64,000 nt of DNA, from positions 1 through 64,000 of the forward strand of contig JADCHQ010000003.1 in the NCBI GenBank assembly GCA_020248405.1, in the 5' to 3' direction. Positions 52,558 to 63,561 of this stretch are shown here, piece by piece. The stretch is from Rhodocyclaceae bacterium. Lineage in GTDB: Bacteria; Pseudomonadota; Gammaproteobacteria; Burkholderiales; Ga0077523. Below the pieces are notes generated by a model. That model saw only the letters and a program-made list of their open reading frames with translations, was not told the DNA's origin and did not search any database. Each line of letters starts with the position of its first letter. Within the stretch, counting starts at the first letter, position 1. The position numbers and the translations under genes were made by a program.

Positions 52558-53084
52558 GCGGCCCCCGCACGAGGCCCAGCCAGGCTCATACCCATGATGT
52601 AGTCGTCCATCACGAATCCACCGCCGATGTCCGCCACCGCCTCGCGCTCGATGCGCAGGCCGTTGCTCAGGTACATGGCAATGGCCGAGGCGTTGTGGCG
52701 ATTGACTTGCAGCCACAGCCGCGTGCAGCCGCGGGCGCGCGCTCTGGCCGCCACGTGGCGCAGCAAGGCGCTGCCCATGCCGCGGCCGCGCAGGTCGTGG
52801 CGCGCGTATAGCTTGTCGATCTTCATGTCTGTGGCTGCGGGTCCGGTTTCGTAGGCGGCGAAGGCGGCGAGCTGGCCATTGAGCCGCAGCACATCCCACC
52901 ACAGATCGGGCTGCGCCAGCTGGGCGCGGATGGCCTCGGGCTGGTAGCGCTGGGCGAGCATGTATTCTATCTGCGCCATGCCGATGATGCTCGGGTAGTG
53001 ATGCATCCAGGTGTCGCGCGCCAGCGCCACCAGCGCCGCGATGTCGTGCTCGCGCAGCGGTTCGATGAGGATGTCTTCGGCCAA
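52554..53084 (-). CDS. GNAT-family N-acetyltransferase
   Basis: A 176-residue protein with the GNAT core '[20 protein letters not shown]' (acetyl-CoA loop RGRGMG, about residues 107-112 of this start) and '[20 protein letters not shown]', resembling ribosomal-protein or amino-group acetyltransferases. Start TTG 53084 is chosen because it lies just after the stop of the upstream acyltransferase and gives the usual '[18 protein letters not shown]' opening; a start at 53192 would overlap that gene by 85 bases. Substrate unknown. Confidence 0.75.
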   Translation of the reverse strand: MAEDILIEPLREHDIAALVALARDTWMHHYPSIIGMAQIEYMLAQRYQPEAIRAQLAQPDLWWDVLRLNGQLAAFAAYETGPAATDMKIDKLYARHDLRGRGMGSALLRHVAARARARGCTRLWLQVNRHNASAIAMYLSNGLRIEREAVADIGGGFVMDDYIMGMSLAGPRAGAA

Positions 53085-53107
53085 GTCAGCTGTGCCCGGG
53101 AAGTGCT

Positions 53108-53980
53108 TCAGTAGAAGCGCGCTTCGCCATCGGGGCGGGTCTTGAAGCGCTTGTGCAGCCAGAGATACTGCTCGGGTGCCTCCAGAACGCATTGCTCGAT
53201 GAAGGCGTTCATGCGGCGCGTGTCGGTCTCCACGTCGCTGCCCGGGTAGTCCCGCCAGGGCGGGTGTACGCGGATGCGGTAGCCGTCTGGCTCCTGGCGG
53301 ATCACCAGCGGCACCACCGCCGCGCCGGTGAGCCGCGCCAGGCGCGAAAGTACCGTAACGGTGGCGGCGGGCACGCCAAAGAAGGGCACGAACAGCGCGT
53401 CGCGCGCGCCCAGGTCCATGTCAGGCGAAAGCTGCAGCGCGTAGCCCGCGCGCATGCCGCGGATGATGGCCTTGACGCCTTCCTGGCGGGCCACCATGCG
53501 GGTGCCGTTGAATCGCGAGCGCACGCGCTGCAGGAAGGTGTCGAAGTAGCGGTTCTTCTGGTGGGCATACACGGCCATGCCGCGGAATTCGAGGGTCATG
53601 CGGATGCCTTCGAGGTCCAGCGGGCAGAAGTGCGGCACCAGGCCGATGAAGCCCTTCTCTGCGGCGTTGTGAAGGTGCTCCAGTCCTTCCACCCGCACCA
53701 CCTGGCGCAGGCGCGCTGGCGAACCGAACCAGGCGATGGAACTCTCCAGCAGGCTGCGGCCGAAGCAGCGGAAATGGGCCCGCAGTACGCGCTCGTGCCA
53801 CTGGTCACTGCGATCCGGAAAGCACAGCCGAAGGTTGGTGCGCGCCACGTGTCTTCGCTCGGCCGACAGGGCGAACAGCAGCATGCCCGCGCCGGCGCCC
53901 AGCGGCGCCAGCAGGCGCACGGGCAGGAAGTGCAGCAGCCACATCAAGGACAGCAGCGCGCGCACCGCCAGAGTGGTCAT
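53108..53980 (-). CDS. Lipid A biosynthesis acyltransferase, LpxL/HtrB-like (second copy)
   Basis: The 290-residue inner-membrane enzyme transfers a secondary acyl chain to lipid A precursors. An N-terminal hydrophobic segment ('[20 protein letters not shown]') anchors it. The HxxxxD catalytic motif is '[10 protein letters not shown]' (about residues 117-126), and '[20 protein letters not shown]' is the conserved substrate region. It ends '[17 protein letters not shown]'. It overlaps the neighbouring paralogue by four bases, so both probably act on the same lipid A. Confidence 0.92.
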   Translation of the reverse strand: MTTLAVRALLSLMWLLHFLPVRLLAPLGAGAGMLLFALSAERRHVARTNLRLCFPDRSDQWHERVLRAHFRCFGRSLLESSIAWFGSPARLRQVVRVEGLEHLHNAAEKGFIGLVPHFCPLDLEGIRMTLEFRGMAVYAHQKNRYFDTFLQRVRSRFNGTRMVARQEGVKAIIRGMRAGYALQLSPDMDLGARDALFVPFFGVPAATVTVLSRLARLTGAAVVPLVIRQEPDGYRIRVHPPWRDYPGSDVETDTRRMNAFIEQCVLEAPEQYLWLHKRFKTRPDGEARFY

Positions 53981-54831
53981 GGGGGCGGCTCGGCGCCCGC
54001 GGGCACCTTGAAGCGGTTGTAGCTCCACAGGTATTGCTCGGGGCAGCCCCGGATGAGGGCTTCGAGAGCGGCATTGAGTCTTCTTGCCCCGGCCGTGCCG
54101 GAGAGGTCGTCGGGCACGGCGCGCAATTCGAGACGGAAGCCACGACCGCCGGGCAGCCGGCGCGCGAAGGCCAGGATCACGGCGCAGCCGGTGGCCCGTT
54201 GCAACTTGCCCACCAGGGTCATGGTGTAGGCCTGGCGGCCGAAGAATTCGGCCCACAGCCCTTCGCCATTGCCAGGCACCTGATCGGGCAGCAGGCCCAC
54301 GGCCTCGCCGGCGCGCAGCGCCCGCAGCAATTGGCGCACCCCTCCCAGGGTGGTGGGCGCGAGCTTGCCGTAGCCCCGGCTGCGGCCGGCGCGCATGAGC
54401 GGTTCGAGCCATTTCAGCTTGGGCGGGCGGTAGAGCACGGTGATGGGCATGCGCAGTGCCGCGTACAGGGCGGAGACTTCGAAACAGCCCAGGTGCGGCG
54501 TCAGGAACAGGATGCCGCGCCGCTCGGACTGGGCGCGCTCCACCAGTTCCCAGCCCTGTTGCTCCACGACCAGGCTGGCGGCCTGCTGGGCGGGGCGAAA
54601 CCACACGGCCGGCAATTCCATGAGGCCCTTGCCTGTCTCGCAGACGGCGGCTCGGCAGATGCGCTCGAAGACGCGCGGGTCATCGGCGATGCCGCTGGCG
54701 GCCACGTTGTCGGTCAGCATGCCGGCATAGCGCGGAGCCAGCCGGTAGACGAGCCAGCCGGCAAGCGCCCCTGCCCGGTGCAGTACCGGCAGGGGGAGGC
54801 GGGCAATCAACCGCAGCAGGGCTTCCAGCAT
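53977..54831 (-). CDS. Lipid A biosynthesis acyltransferase, LpxL/HtrB-like (first copy)
   Basis: A 284-residue paralogue of its downstream neighbour. Signature 'LTPHLGCFE' carries the HxxxxE variant of the catalytic motif (about residues 111-119), and '[20 protein letters not shown]' the substrate region. '[11 protein letters not shown]' is near the C-terminus. The Glu in place of Asp is normal for this subgroup. ATG 54831 faces metK, divergent by 90 bases. Confidence 0.92.
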   Translation of the reverse strand: MLEALLRLIARLPLPVLHRAGALAGWLVYRLAPRYAGMLTDNVAASGIADDPRVFERICRAAVCETGKGLMELPAVWFRPAQQAASLVVEQQGWELVERAQSERRGILFLTPHLGCFEVSALYAALRMPITVLYRPPKLKWLEPLMRAGRSRGYGKLAPTTLGGVRQLLRALRAGEAVGLLPDQVPGNGEGLWAEFFGRQAYTMTLVGKLQRATGCAVILAFARRLPGGRGFRLELRAVPDDLSGTAGARRLNAALEALIRGCPEQYLWSYNRFKVPAGAEPPP

Positions 54832-54921
54832 CGCCGGGTTGGCGACCTATCCTATCGAGGTACGGGGTGGTTCTGCTATTCTGCTTGGCCTCTTTTAAAT
54901 GACCAAGACAGGGCCGCTGGC

Positions 54922-56085
54922 ATGGGCGACTATCTCTTCACTTCTGAGTCTGTCTCCGAGGGGCACCCGGACAAGGTTGCGGACCAGATTTCCGATGCAG
55001 TACTGGACGCGATTTTATCCCAGGACAAGCACTCCCGGGTAGCCGCCGAGACTCTCGTGAACACCGGTTTGGTGGTGATGGCGGGCGAGATCACCACCGG
55101 CGCGGTGGTGGACTACCAGCAGGTGGCGCGCGACACCATCAAGCGCATCGGCTACGACAACACCGACTACGGCATCGACTACCGGGGTTGCGCGGTGCTG
55201 GTGGCCTACGACAAGCAGAGCCAGGACATCGCCCAGGGTGTGGACGAGGGCAGGGGGCTGGACCTGGATCAGGGCGCCGGCGACCAGGGCCTGATGTTCG
55301 GCTACGCCTGCGACGAGACGCCGCAGCTGATGCCCCTGGCGATCTATCTTGCCCACCGTCTGGTGGAGCGGCAGAGCGAACTGCGCCGGGACGGCCGCCT
55401 GCCGTGGCTGCGCCCCGATGCCAAGTCCCAGGTGACGGTGCGCTACGTGGATGGCAAGCCTCACAGCATCGACACCGTGGTGCTTTCCACCCAGCACGCC
55501 CCCGAGATGGGACACGCCCAGATTCGCGAGGCGGTGATCGAGGAGATCGTCAAGCCTGTGCTGCCGAAGAATCTGACGAAAGGCGATGTCAACTACTTCA
55601 TCAACCCCACCGGACGCTTCGTGATCGGTGGCCCCCAGGGCGACTGCGGACTGACAGGGCGCAAGATCATCGTGGACACCTATGGCGGCGCTGCACCCCA
55701 CGGCGGGGGCGCCTTTTCCGGAAAGGATCCCTCCAAGGTGGATCGGTCAGCGGCCTACGCGGCGCGCTATGTGGCCAAGAACATCGTTGGCGCGGGCCTG
55801 GCCAGCAAGTGCCTGGTGCAGGTTTCCTATGCCATCGGCGTTGCACGGCCCACTTCGGTGATGGTCACCACTTCCGGCACCGGCAAGATCAGCGACGAGC
55901 GCCTGGCCGAGATCGTGCAAGAGGAATTCGACCTGCGGCCCAAGGGCATCGTGCAGATGCTCGACCTGTTGCGGCCCATCTACCTGAAAACCGCCGCCTA
56001 CGGCCACTTCGGCCGCGACGAGCCGGAGTTCACCTGGGAAGCGCTGGACAAGGTGGACGCGTTGCGCGCGGCCGCGGGCACCTAG
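54922..56085 (+). CDS. metK: S-adenosylmethionine synthetase
   Basis: The 387-residue enzyme makes SAM from methionine and ATP. 'SEGHPDK' at residues 12-18, '[12 protein letters not shown]' near residue 115, and '[20 protein letters not shown]' with '[19 protein letters not shown]' (about residues 258-276) are the hallmark sequences. Length is standard. The upstream 90 bases contain a possible -10 (TATTCT near 54880) but no SAM riboswitch was seen. It starts the SAM cycle genes in this region. Confidence 0.97.
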   Translation: MGDYLFTSESVSEGHPDKVADQISDAVLDAILSQDKHSRVAAETLVNTGLVVMAGEITTGAVVDYQQVARDTIKRIGYDNTDYGIDYRGCAVLVAYDKQSQDIAQGVDEGRGLDLDQGAGDQGLMFGYACDETPQLMPLAIYLAHRLVERQSELRRDGRLPWLRPDAKSQVTVRYVDGKPHSIDTVVLSTQHAPEMGHAQIREAVIEEIVKPVLPKNLTKGDVNYFINPTGRFVIGGPQGDCGLTGRKIIVDTYGGAAPHGGGAFSGKDPSKVDRSAAYAARYVAKNIVGAGLASKCLVQVSYAIGVARPTSVMVTTSGTGKISDERLAEIVQEEFDLRPKGIVQMLDLLRPIYLKTAAYGHFGRDEPEFTWEALDKVDALRAAAGT

Positions 56086-56168
56086 GCCGACCACTCGCGC
56101 CCCCGTCCACTCACTGACACCAATGCCCGCCACCCTGCACCGGGAGGAAGGGTATTGGCGGCGCCGCT

Positions 56169-57497
56169 TCAGGCCCGGCGCGCGCGGGGCGGTTGCTCGT
56201 GCCGGTGCGTGCGGGCGTCGCCGGGACGGCCGCCACGGCGCGCTCCGGCAGGTCGCGCGCCGCGGGGTGCCTGCGCTTCGGGCTTGAAACGCCCTTCCAT
56301 GCCCTCGATCACCGCCACCGGCAGGCGTTGCGTGGTGAAGCGTTCGATGGCGCGGATTTTCCGCACGTCGTCGGGTTCCGCGAAGGTAACGGCGAGGCCG
56401 CTCCGGCCCGCGCGGCCAGTGCGGCCGATGCGGTGCACGTACTCCTCGGCGGTGAGCGGCAGGCCATAATTGAAGACGTGGGTGATGGTCGGCACGTCGA
56501 TGCCGCGCGCCGCCACATCGGTGGCCACCAGCACGCGCAACTGGCCCCGCCGCAGGCCGTTGAGCGTGCGGTTGCGTTGCGACTGGGGCATGCCGCCGTG
56601 CAGCGCGGCCACCGCATGGCCCTCTTCTGCCAGGCGCAGCGCCAGCCGTTCGGCGTCGATTTGCGTCGCGGTGAACACGATGGCCTGGTCGATGGCGACA
56701 TCGCGCAACAGGAAGTAGAGCATCTTGTCTTTGTGGCCGCGGTTGTCGGCCCAGTGCAGGCGCTGCTCGATATCGGCATGGCGTTTCTGATGCGAGGCGA
56801 TTTCGAGGCGGCGCGGCTCGCGCAGGAGGTTGCCTGCCAGGCGTGCCACATCTCCGCCCAGTGTGGCGGAGAACAGCAGTGTCTGACGCGCGAAGGGGGT
56901 GGCCGCAGCGATGGCTTCGATATCTTCGATGAAGCCCATGTCCAGCATGCGGTCGGCCTCGTCAAGGACCAGCATCTCCACGCGGCTGAGGGAGATCCGG
57001 CCGCCGCGCAACAGGTCCAGCAATCGGCCGGGCGTGGCCACCAGCATGTCGAGCGGCGCGCGCACGGCCCGCAGCTGGGCCGGGTAGGGAACTCCGCCCA
57101 CCACGGTGGCGAGGCGTACGCAGGCGCAGGTCCGGCCGTAGTTCTCCGCCGCACGGGCTACCTGCAGGGCCAATTCTCGGGTGGGGCAAAGCACCAGGAT
57201 GCGCGGCCCGCCGCCCGGCATGGGCTTGACGGGGCGGGTGAGCAGACGGTTCAAGGCCGGAAGAACAAAGGCCGCGGTCTTGCCGCTACCCGTGGCGGAG
57301 GCAACCATGAGGTCGCCGCCAGCAAGAGCAGCAGGGATGGTGGCGGCCTGGACGGGGGTGGGCTTGGTGTAGCCCGCCGCTGCCACCGCGCGGGGCAGGG
57401 CGTCGTGCAGTCCGAGAGCCTGGAAGGTGTCGCCGGTGGTTTCGGCAGACAATGAGGGTTGCGCACCGCCAATGGCGGCAGGAGAAGACTCGTTCAA
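56169..57497 (-). CDS. DEAD-box RNA helicase, RhlE-like
   Basis: A 442-residue helicase. Motifs in order: Q-motif 'TPVQAATIPA', I 'ASATGSGKTAAF', Ia 'PTRELALQVA', II 'VLDEADRML', III 'LLFSATL', IV-V 'VATDVAARGID', VI 'HRIGRTGRAGR'. The C-terminal tail (about residues 395-442) is basic, Arg/Gly-rich and would bind RNA. RhlE-type proteins act in ribosome assembly and cold response. It is transcribed convergently with metK and divergently from ahcY. Confidence 0.93.
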   Translation of the reverse strand: MNESSPAAIGGAQPSLSAETTGDTFQALGLHDALPRAVAAAGYTKPTPVQAATIPAALAGGDLMVASATGSGKTAAFVLPALNRLLTRPVKPMPGGGPRILVLCPTRELALQVARAAENYGRTCACVRLATVVGGVPYPAQLRAVRAPLDMLVATPGRLLDLLRGGRISLSRVEMLVLDEADRMLDMGFIEDIEAIAAATPFARQTLLFSATLGGDVARLAGNLLREPRRLEIASHQKRHADIEQRLHWADNRGHKDKMLYFLLRDVAIDQAIVFTATQIDAERLALRLAEEGHAVAALHGGMPQSQRNRTLNGLRRGQLRVLVATDVAARGIDVPTITHVFNYGLPLTAEEYVHRIGRTGRAGRSGLAVTFAEPDDVRKIRAIERFTTQRLPVAVIEGMEGRFKPEAQAPRGARPAGARRGGRPGDARTHRHEQPPRARRA

Positions 57498-57705
57498 TGG
57501 AACTCCGGTACGTCGGCGTGACCCGGGGGGGCACGCGGGGTGGGTCGCTCATTTGGGCGACGGCATCGCCGCCAACCGGAGGAACCCAGGGCCGTAGCCG
57601 GGCAGAAAGGTCAGGGGAGATGGACGAAGCGCCGATGACTCTTTTTCGGCGCAGAGATGTGAGGATACGAGGCTTTGTGCGCCGCCGCAAATTTTTTGGT
57701 GGCCC

Positions 57706-57735
57706 GATGACTTCGGGCACGGGTTTCGCTATATT
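57706..57735 (+). promoter_or_regulatory. Putative ahcY promoter
   Basis: A -10 like TATATT (57730-57735) with GATGAC about 18 bases upstream gives a start near 57742, right before the riboswitch. Confidence 0.5.
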
Positions 57736-57744
57736 CGGAATTGT

Positions 57745-57810
57745 CCTGAGGAGCGCTGCAACGGATACTTCGTCCGCCAGGCTCAGGCCTTTTTCTTGAA
57801 CGGCGCTCGT
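57745..57810 (+). promoter_or_regulatory. SAH (S-adenosylhomocysteine) riboswitch
   Basis: The conserved core CCTGAGGAGCGCTGCAACGG (57745-57764) and CCAGGCTCAGG (57777-57787) match the SAH riboswitch consensus. P1 pairs CCTGAG with CTCAGG; P2 forms around CGGA/TCCG; and the downstream AACGGCGCTC (57799-57808) can pair with GAGCGC as the pseudoknot. The class senses SAH, turns genes on, and lies before ahcY and metF/metH in many beta- and gamma-proteobacteria. It sits about 90 bases before the ahcY ATG. Confidence 0.9.
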
Positions 57811-57898
57811 TGACTCGTGACTGGCTCACGGGTGACGAGCGTGGTGCAACTCCGTTTCGCTTCGTTCCCCCGGCCGGTCCCCTGACCAAGGAGTGACC

Positions 57899-59317
<1,419 letters not shown>

Positions 59318-59440
59318 TCCCTGCTTCCCGGGGGCGGGTGGCCACGTGCGCCTGATCCCCGCAAACAGGGCCAGTGGTCTATGCTGCACACGGCGCGCGT
59401 ATTGCGCGCGCGCCGTTCGAGGTGTCTCCTGTCGATGCCC

Positions 59441-60271
59441 ATGAACACGCGCACCTTCTCCTTCGAGCTGTTCCCGCCCCAGACTCCCGAGGGACTGGAA
59501 AAGCTGCGCGTGACGGTGAGCCAGCTCGCTCAGCTGCGCCCCGAGTTCTTTTCCGTAACCTTCGGCGCTGGCGGCTCCACCCGCGAGCGCACCCTGGGCG
59601 TGGTGCTCGACCTGCAGTCCCAGGGCCTGGCCGTGGCGCCGCACTTGTCTTGCGTGGGCGCCACCCGCGCCAGCGTGGCCGAGCTGTTGGACCGCTACCG
59701 CGATGCGGGCATCCGCCGCATCGTGGCGCTGCGCGGTGACCTGCCTTCGGGCATGGTGGAGATGGGTGAATTCCGCCACGCGGAGGACCTGGTCGGCTTC
59801 ATCCGCGCGCACTGTGGCGACCACTTCCACGTGGAGGTGGCTGCCTACCCCGAATACCACCCCCAGGCCCGCTCACCCGACGAGGACCTCGCCCACTTTG
59901 CCCGCAAGGTTCAGGTCGGCGCGAGTTCCGCGATCACGCAGTACTTCTACAACACGGATGCCTACTATTTTTTCTGCGAGCAGTGCGAGGCGCGCGGCGT
60001 GGCGGTGCCCATCGTGCCGGGCATCATGCCAATCACCCGCTTCACCCAGCTGGCCCGCTTCTCGGATGCCTGTGGCGCCGAGATTCCGCGCTGGATCCGC
60101 CGCAGGCTTGAAGCCTTCGGCGATGACACCGCCTCGATCCGCTCCTTCGGCCTGGACGTGGTCACCCGGTTGTGCGACGACCTGCTGCGCAACGGCGCCC
60201 CCGGGCTGCACTTCTACACCCTGAACCAGGCGGGCGCCGTCACTACCGTCTGGCAGCGGCTGGGGCTGTAG
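59441..60271 (+). CDS. metF: Methylenetetrahydrofolate reductase
   Basis: A 276-residue FAD enzyme that makes 5-methyl-THF for methionine synthesis. 'FSFELFPPQTPEG' (residues 5-17) has the catalytic Glu, 'FFSVTFGAGGSTRERT' and 'RRIVALRGDLPSG' bind FAD, and 'VAAYPEYHPQARSPDEDL' is conserved. Start ATG 59441 gives the family's standard N-terminus; ATG 59435 is an alternative. It is 123 bases after ahcY on the same strand, probably in the same riboswitch-controlled transcript. Confidence 0.95.
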   Translation: MNTRTFSFELFPPQTPEGLEKLRVTVSQLAQLRPEFFSVTFGAGGSTRERTLGVVLDLQSQGLAVAPHLSCVGATRASVAELLDRYRDAGIRRIVALRGDLPSGMVEMGEFRHAEDLVGFIRAHCGDHFHVEVAAYPEYHPQARSPDEDLAHFARKVQVGASSAITQYFYNTDAYYFFCEQCEARGVAVPIVPGIMPITRFTQLARFSDACGAEIPRWIRRRLEAFGDDTASIRSFGLDVVTRLCDDLLRNGAPGLHFYTLNQAGAVTTVWQRLGL

Positions 60272-60281
60272 ACTGACCAGC

Positions 60282-62135
60282 GTGGTTTCGACCCGCGCCC
60301 GCTTTGTCCTCCTGCTTGCCGCGCTGGCTGTTGCGGCCGCAGCCAGCGATTTGTTCTGGCTGCACGCCACCGAGGCGTTCTCAAACCGCGTGGCGGATGC
60401 TTTTCTGCGGGTTCAGTCGCGGGCGCGCACGGGAGATCCGGACATCGTCATTGTTGCCATTGACGAAGTCTCGGTGACCGGGATGGCGGAGTTTGCCGGC
60501 AGCTGGCCCTGGCCGCGCGCGGTGCACGGCGAACTGGTGGAGGGCATCGCGGCCCAGAAGCCCAGAGCGATCGTCTTCGACGTGATGTTCGGCGAGCCCG
60601 ATGTGTTCCGGCCCGATTCCGACCAGGCCTTCAATCGCGTGCTGGCGCGCCAGGACAACGTGTACTTCGGTACGGCGCGCCACGATCCCGTGGGCGATCC
60701 CTTCGGCCGGCCCATCGTCGACCTGGCCCCCGCCCTGGGCGCGGTGCGAGGCACGCGATCCGACCCGGTTGCCAAGATCGACGTGCTGCTGCCCTTGGCG
60801 CTCCACCCCGACAACTGGCGCCTGGGTCTGATCAATTTCACCCAGGATCGCGATGGGGTGGGCCGCCGCTATCTTCTCTGGGAGCGCGCCCACGGCTGGC
60901 GTATTCCCTCGCTGCCGGCGCGACTCGCCGCCGAGCAGGGTTGGCCCCTGCCAGATCGCGACCACATCCGCCTGTCGTGGCGGGGCGCGGAATCCGCCCA
61001 CCCGGTGGTTTCTTACGGTGAGCTGTACGTGGATTTCAACAGCGAGCGCAAGAAACGCCCGCCCGACGAGTTTCGTGACAAGGTGGTGGTCATCGGTGCC
61101 ACCGCCACCGGGCTGTTCGACCTGCGCATGACCCCGGTGAGCATCCGCCAACCTGGTGTGGAGATCCTCGCGGCAGCCATCGACGATCTGAAGAATCGCG
61201 CCTGGCTGCGTGCCGCGCCCCCCTGGGCGGAGGCGGTGGCGGTATTCGCGCTCCTGGGGTTGCTTGGCGCCGCGCAGCTGGTGGGCGTGAATACGCTGCG
61301 CATCGGTGCGGGGCTTGCCGTGGCAAGCGCCCTGCTATTAGCCGGCAGCTGGTTTGGCGCTGGCATGGGCCTGTGGTTGCCAGTGATGACGCCTCTGGCG
61401 TTCGCCTGGGCGTTGTTCCTGGGGGGCGCGCTGCACGGCTACCGAGAAGAGCGGCGCTCGCGCGAGGCGGCGGTGCGCGAGTTCTCGCGCTTCGTCAACC
61501 CGGTGGTGGTGCGCGAGCTGGTGGCCCGGGGCGGGCTGGCGCGCCAGGGCGAGAGCCGCGAGTTGACGGTGCTGTTTTCCGACATCCGCGGCTTCACCGC
61601 CCTGTCGGAGTCGCGCAGCCCGCAGGAAGTGGTTGAGTTGCTCAACCGCTACTTCTCGCGGCAGGTGGCGGTGATCTTTCGCCACGGAGGCACGCTCGAC
61701 AAATTCATCGGTGATGCCATGATGGCCTTCTGGGGTGCCCCCACCGACGACCCCGACCACGCCCGCCATGCCGTGGCTGCTGCGCTGGAGCTGGCCGATG
61801 AACTGGCCGCCTTCCGGCGCGAGATCGGGGCCTGCGAGCAGGATTTCGACGCCGGCATCGGCGTGCACTCCGGAACTGTGGTGGTGGGCCTAATCGGCTC
61901 GCCGCAACGGCGCGAGTACACCGCCATCGGTGACACCGTGAATCTGGCGAGCCGCATCGAGGGCCTCACCAAGGGGGTGGCCAGGATCCTGGTGTCCGAG
62001 GAAACCGTCCAGCGCTGTGGAGCCGCCTTTGCCTTCGAGGATCACGGCAGCTTTGCGGTGAAAGGCCGCTCCCGGCAAGTTCGTTTGTTTGAGCCGCGCC
62101 GCGCGGACTCGCCCCCGCGAGGAGAAAGCCCATGA
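60282..62135 (+). CDS. CHASE2-domain adenylate/guanylate cyclase
   Basis: The 617-residue membrane protein has an N-terminal helix (about 7-27), a periplasmic CHASE2 sensor domain (about 35-300; 'DIVIVAIDEVSVTGMAEFAG', 'RAIVFDVMFGEPD'), three membrane helices (about 308-390) and a class III cyclase domain. The cyclase shows the metal-binding 'LTVLFSDIRGFTALSE' (about residues 427-442), 'DKFIGDAMMAFWGAP' and 'YTAIGDTVNLASRIEGL'. It would make cAMP (or cGMP) in response to an external signal. GTG start 60282 is the only option before the first helix. Its stop overlaps the next gene's start (ATGA). Confidence 0.9.
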   Translation: MVSTRARFVLLLAALAVAAAASDLFWLHATEAFSNRVADAFLRVQSRARTGDPDIVIVAIDEVSVTGMAEFAGSWPWPRAVHGELVEGIAAQKPRAIVFDVMFGEPDVFRPDSDQAFNRVLARQDNVYFGTARHDPVGDPFGRPIVDLAPALGAVRGTRSDPVAKIDVLLPLALHPDNWRLGLINFTQDRDGVGRRYLLWERAHGWRIPSLPARLAAEQGWPLPDRDHIRLSWRGAESAHPVVSYGELYVDFNSERKKRPPDEFRDKVVVIGATATGLFDLRMTPVSIRQPGVEILAAAIDDLKNRAWLRAAPPWAEAVAVFALLGLLGAAQLVGVNTLRIGAGLAVASALLLAGSWFGAGMGLWLPVMTPLAFAWALFLGGALHGYREERRSREAAVREFSRFVNPVVVRELVARGGLARQGESRELTVLFSDIRGFTALSESRSPQEVVELLNRYFSRQVAVIFRHGGTLDKFIGDAMMAFWGAPTDDPDHARHAVAAALELADELAAFRREIGACEQDFDAGIGVHSGTVVVGLIGSPQRREYTAIGDTVNLASRIEGLTKGVARILVSEETVQRCGAAFAFEDHGSFAVKGRSRQVRLFEPRRADSPPRGESP

Positions 62136-62677
62136 AACCTCCCCGATTCCCTGGGTTCCTGCTGTTCCTGGCGTGGCTGTTGCCAGTCGGCCCGGCAGCG
62201 GCCCAGGCATCCGGTGTACCACCCGAAACCGGCTTCACGCTGCGCGAGACCGAGGTGCGCGCCAAACCCTTCCTCGACGCCGTGCCCGTGGGCAAGCTGC
62301 CCGAGCGCACGCTTGTCACCGTGACCCAGCGCCAGGGCGGCTGGATGCTGGTGAAAAGCCCGGCGTTCGAGGGTTGGGTGCGCATGCTCAACGTGCGCCT
62401 CGGCAACGTGGACAGCAGGAAAAACGACACCAGCTTCCTGTCCGCCATTGGCTTTGGCAGGCGCCCCGGCGGCATGCCCACCACCACCACCGGGGTGCGC
62501 GGGTTCTCAGAAGAAGACCTGAAGGCCGCCAAGCCCAGCCCCGAGCAGCTGCAAAAAATGGACGGCTTCGCTATGCCAGCCGCCGCCGGGGTGCAGTTTG
62601 CGGCCGCCGGCCGCCTGTCGTCGCGAGCGGTGCCCTACGTGGACGCCGCCGGCAAACCCGTGAAGGGAGCGAAATGA
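62132..62677 (+). CDS. Exported SH3-domain protein
   Basis: A 181-residue protein with a signal peptide (residues 1-25, 'LLPVGPAAAQA'). The bacterial SH3 domain spans about residues 33-95 ('RAKPFLDAVPVGKLPERTLV', 'GGWMLVKSPAFEGWVRMLNV'). The rest is Pro/Ala-rich. It probably binds cell-wall or membrane-associated partners in the periplasm. It is coupled by ATGA overlaps to both the cyclase upstream and the M48 peptidase downstream, which suggests a joint periplasmic function. Confidence 0.8.
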   Translation: MKPPRFPGFLLFLAWLLPVGPAAAQASGVPPETGFTLRETEVRAKPFLDAVPVGKLPERTLVTVTQRQGGWMLVKSPAFEGWVRMLNVRLGNVDSRKNDTSFLSAIGFGRRPGGMPTTTTGVRGFSEEDLKAAKPSPEQLQKMDGFAMPAAAGVQFAAAGRLSSRAVPYVDAAGKPVKGAK

Positions 62678-63552
62678 GGCCCGCACGCCTCGCCGCGGGG
62701 TGGTGGTTCGCGGCCGGCTTGGCGCTGCTGGCGGCTGGGTGTGCCACCCAGCAGCAAGAGGCCTTCATGCGCGGAGTGGGCGGTGTGGACGGACTGGTGA
62801 AGAGCGTCACGCAGCTCGCGGGCGGCGTGAGCGAGCCCGAGGAGGTGGCCATGGGCCGCGGGGTGGCCGAGACGCTGCTGGGTGCGCGCCCCCTGGTGGA
62901 CGACGGGGAGTTGCAGCGCTACGTGAACGCCGTGGGCACCTGGGTGGCGAGCCAGTCGGAGCGACCCGATCTGCCATGGCGCTTCGGGGTGAACGACAGC
63001 GATCACGTCAACGCCTTCGCCGCGCCGGGTGGCGTGGTGATCGTCACCCGAGGGATGATCAATGCCCTCAATAGCGAGGCGGAACTGGCCGGGGTGCTGG
63101 GCCACGAGATCGCCCACGTCACGCGCCGCCATCACTTGCAGGCGCTGCGCAAGAGCGCCGCCATGAACCTGCTCGGCGCCACGGCCGCGGCGGGCGCCGC
63201 CGGGACCGCTAGTCGCGAGTTGGTGAGCGCCCTCGTGGGCCCAACCCAGGAGCTCTATGCACGCGGGCTGGACAAGAGCGACGAGTTCGAGGCGGACCGC
63301 ATGGGCGTGGTGCTGGCCGCCCGCGCCGGTTACGACCCCTTCGGCCTCCCGGAAGCCCTGCAGACGCTCGCCAGGATCAAGGCCGACGACCCGTACCTGG
63401 CGCTGTTGTTCAAGACCCATCCCAACCCTGGCGAGCGCCTCGACCGCCTGGCCGTTGCCATGGGGCCTGGCTTCGATGCGTTGCCGGACGCCCGGCAAAA
63501 TGCAGACCGGTTCCTCAACGCCACCCGGCGGCTGAAACCGTTGCCGCGATAG
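62674..63552 (+). CDS. M48-family zinc metalloprotease lipoprotein
   Basis: The 292-residue protein has a lipoprotein signal ending 'ALLAAGC' (lipobox Cys at about 22). 'VLGHEIAHVTRRHH' (about residues 143-156) is the HExxH zinc motif and 'DEFEADRMGVVLAARAGYDP' provides the third ligand Glu. 'FAAPGGVVIVTRGMI' is conserved in the BepA/LoiP group, periplasmic quality-control proteases. ATG 62674 overlaps the SH3 gene stop by four bases. Confidence 0.92.
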   Translation: MRPARLAAGWWFAAGLALLAAGCATQQQEAFMRGVGGVDGLVKSVTQLAGGVSEPEEVAMGRGVAETLLGARPLVDDGELQRYVNAVGTWVASQSERPDLPWRFGVNDSDHVNAFAAPGGVVIVTRGMINALNSEAELAGVLGHEIAHVTRRHHLQALRKSAAMNLLGATAAAGAAGTASRELVSALVGPTQELYARGLDKSDEFEADRMGVVLAARAGYDPFGLPEALQTLARIKADDPYLALLFKTHPNPGERLDRLAVAMGPGFDALPDARQNADRFLNATRRLKPLPR

Positions 63553-63561
63553 GGTGCTGCG

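Noticed and set aside
54832..54921. A SAM-sensing riboswitch before metK
   Set aside because: The 90-base gap shows no conserved riboswitch core; only a plausible promoter is seen.
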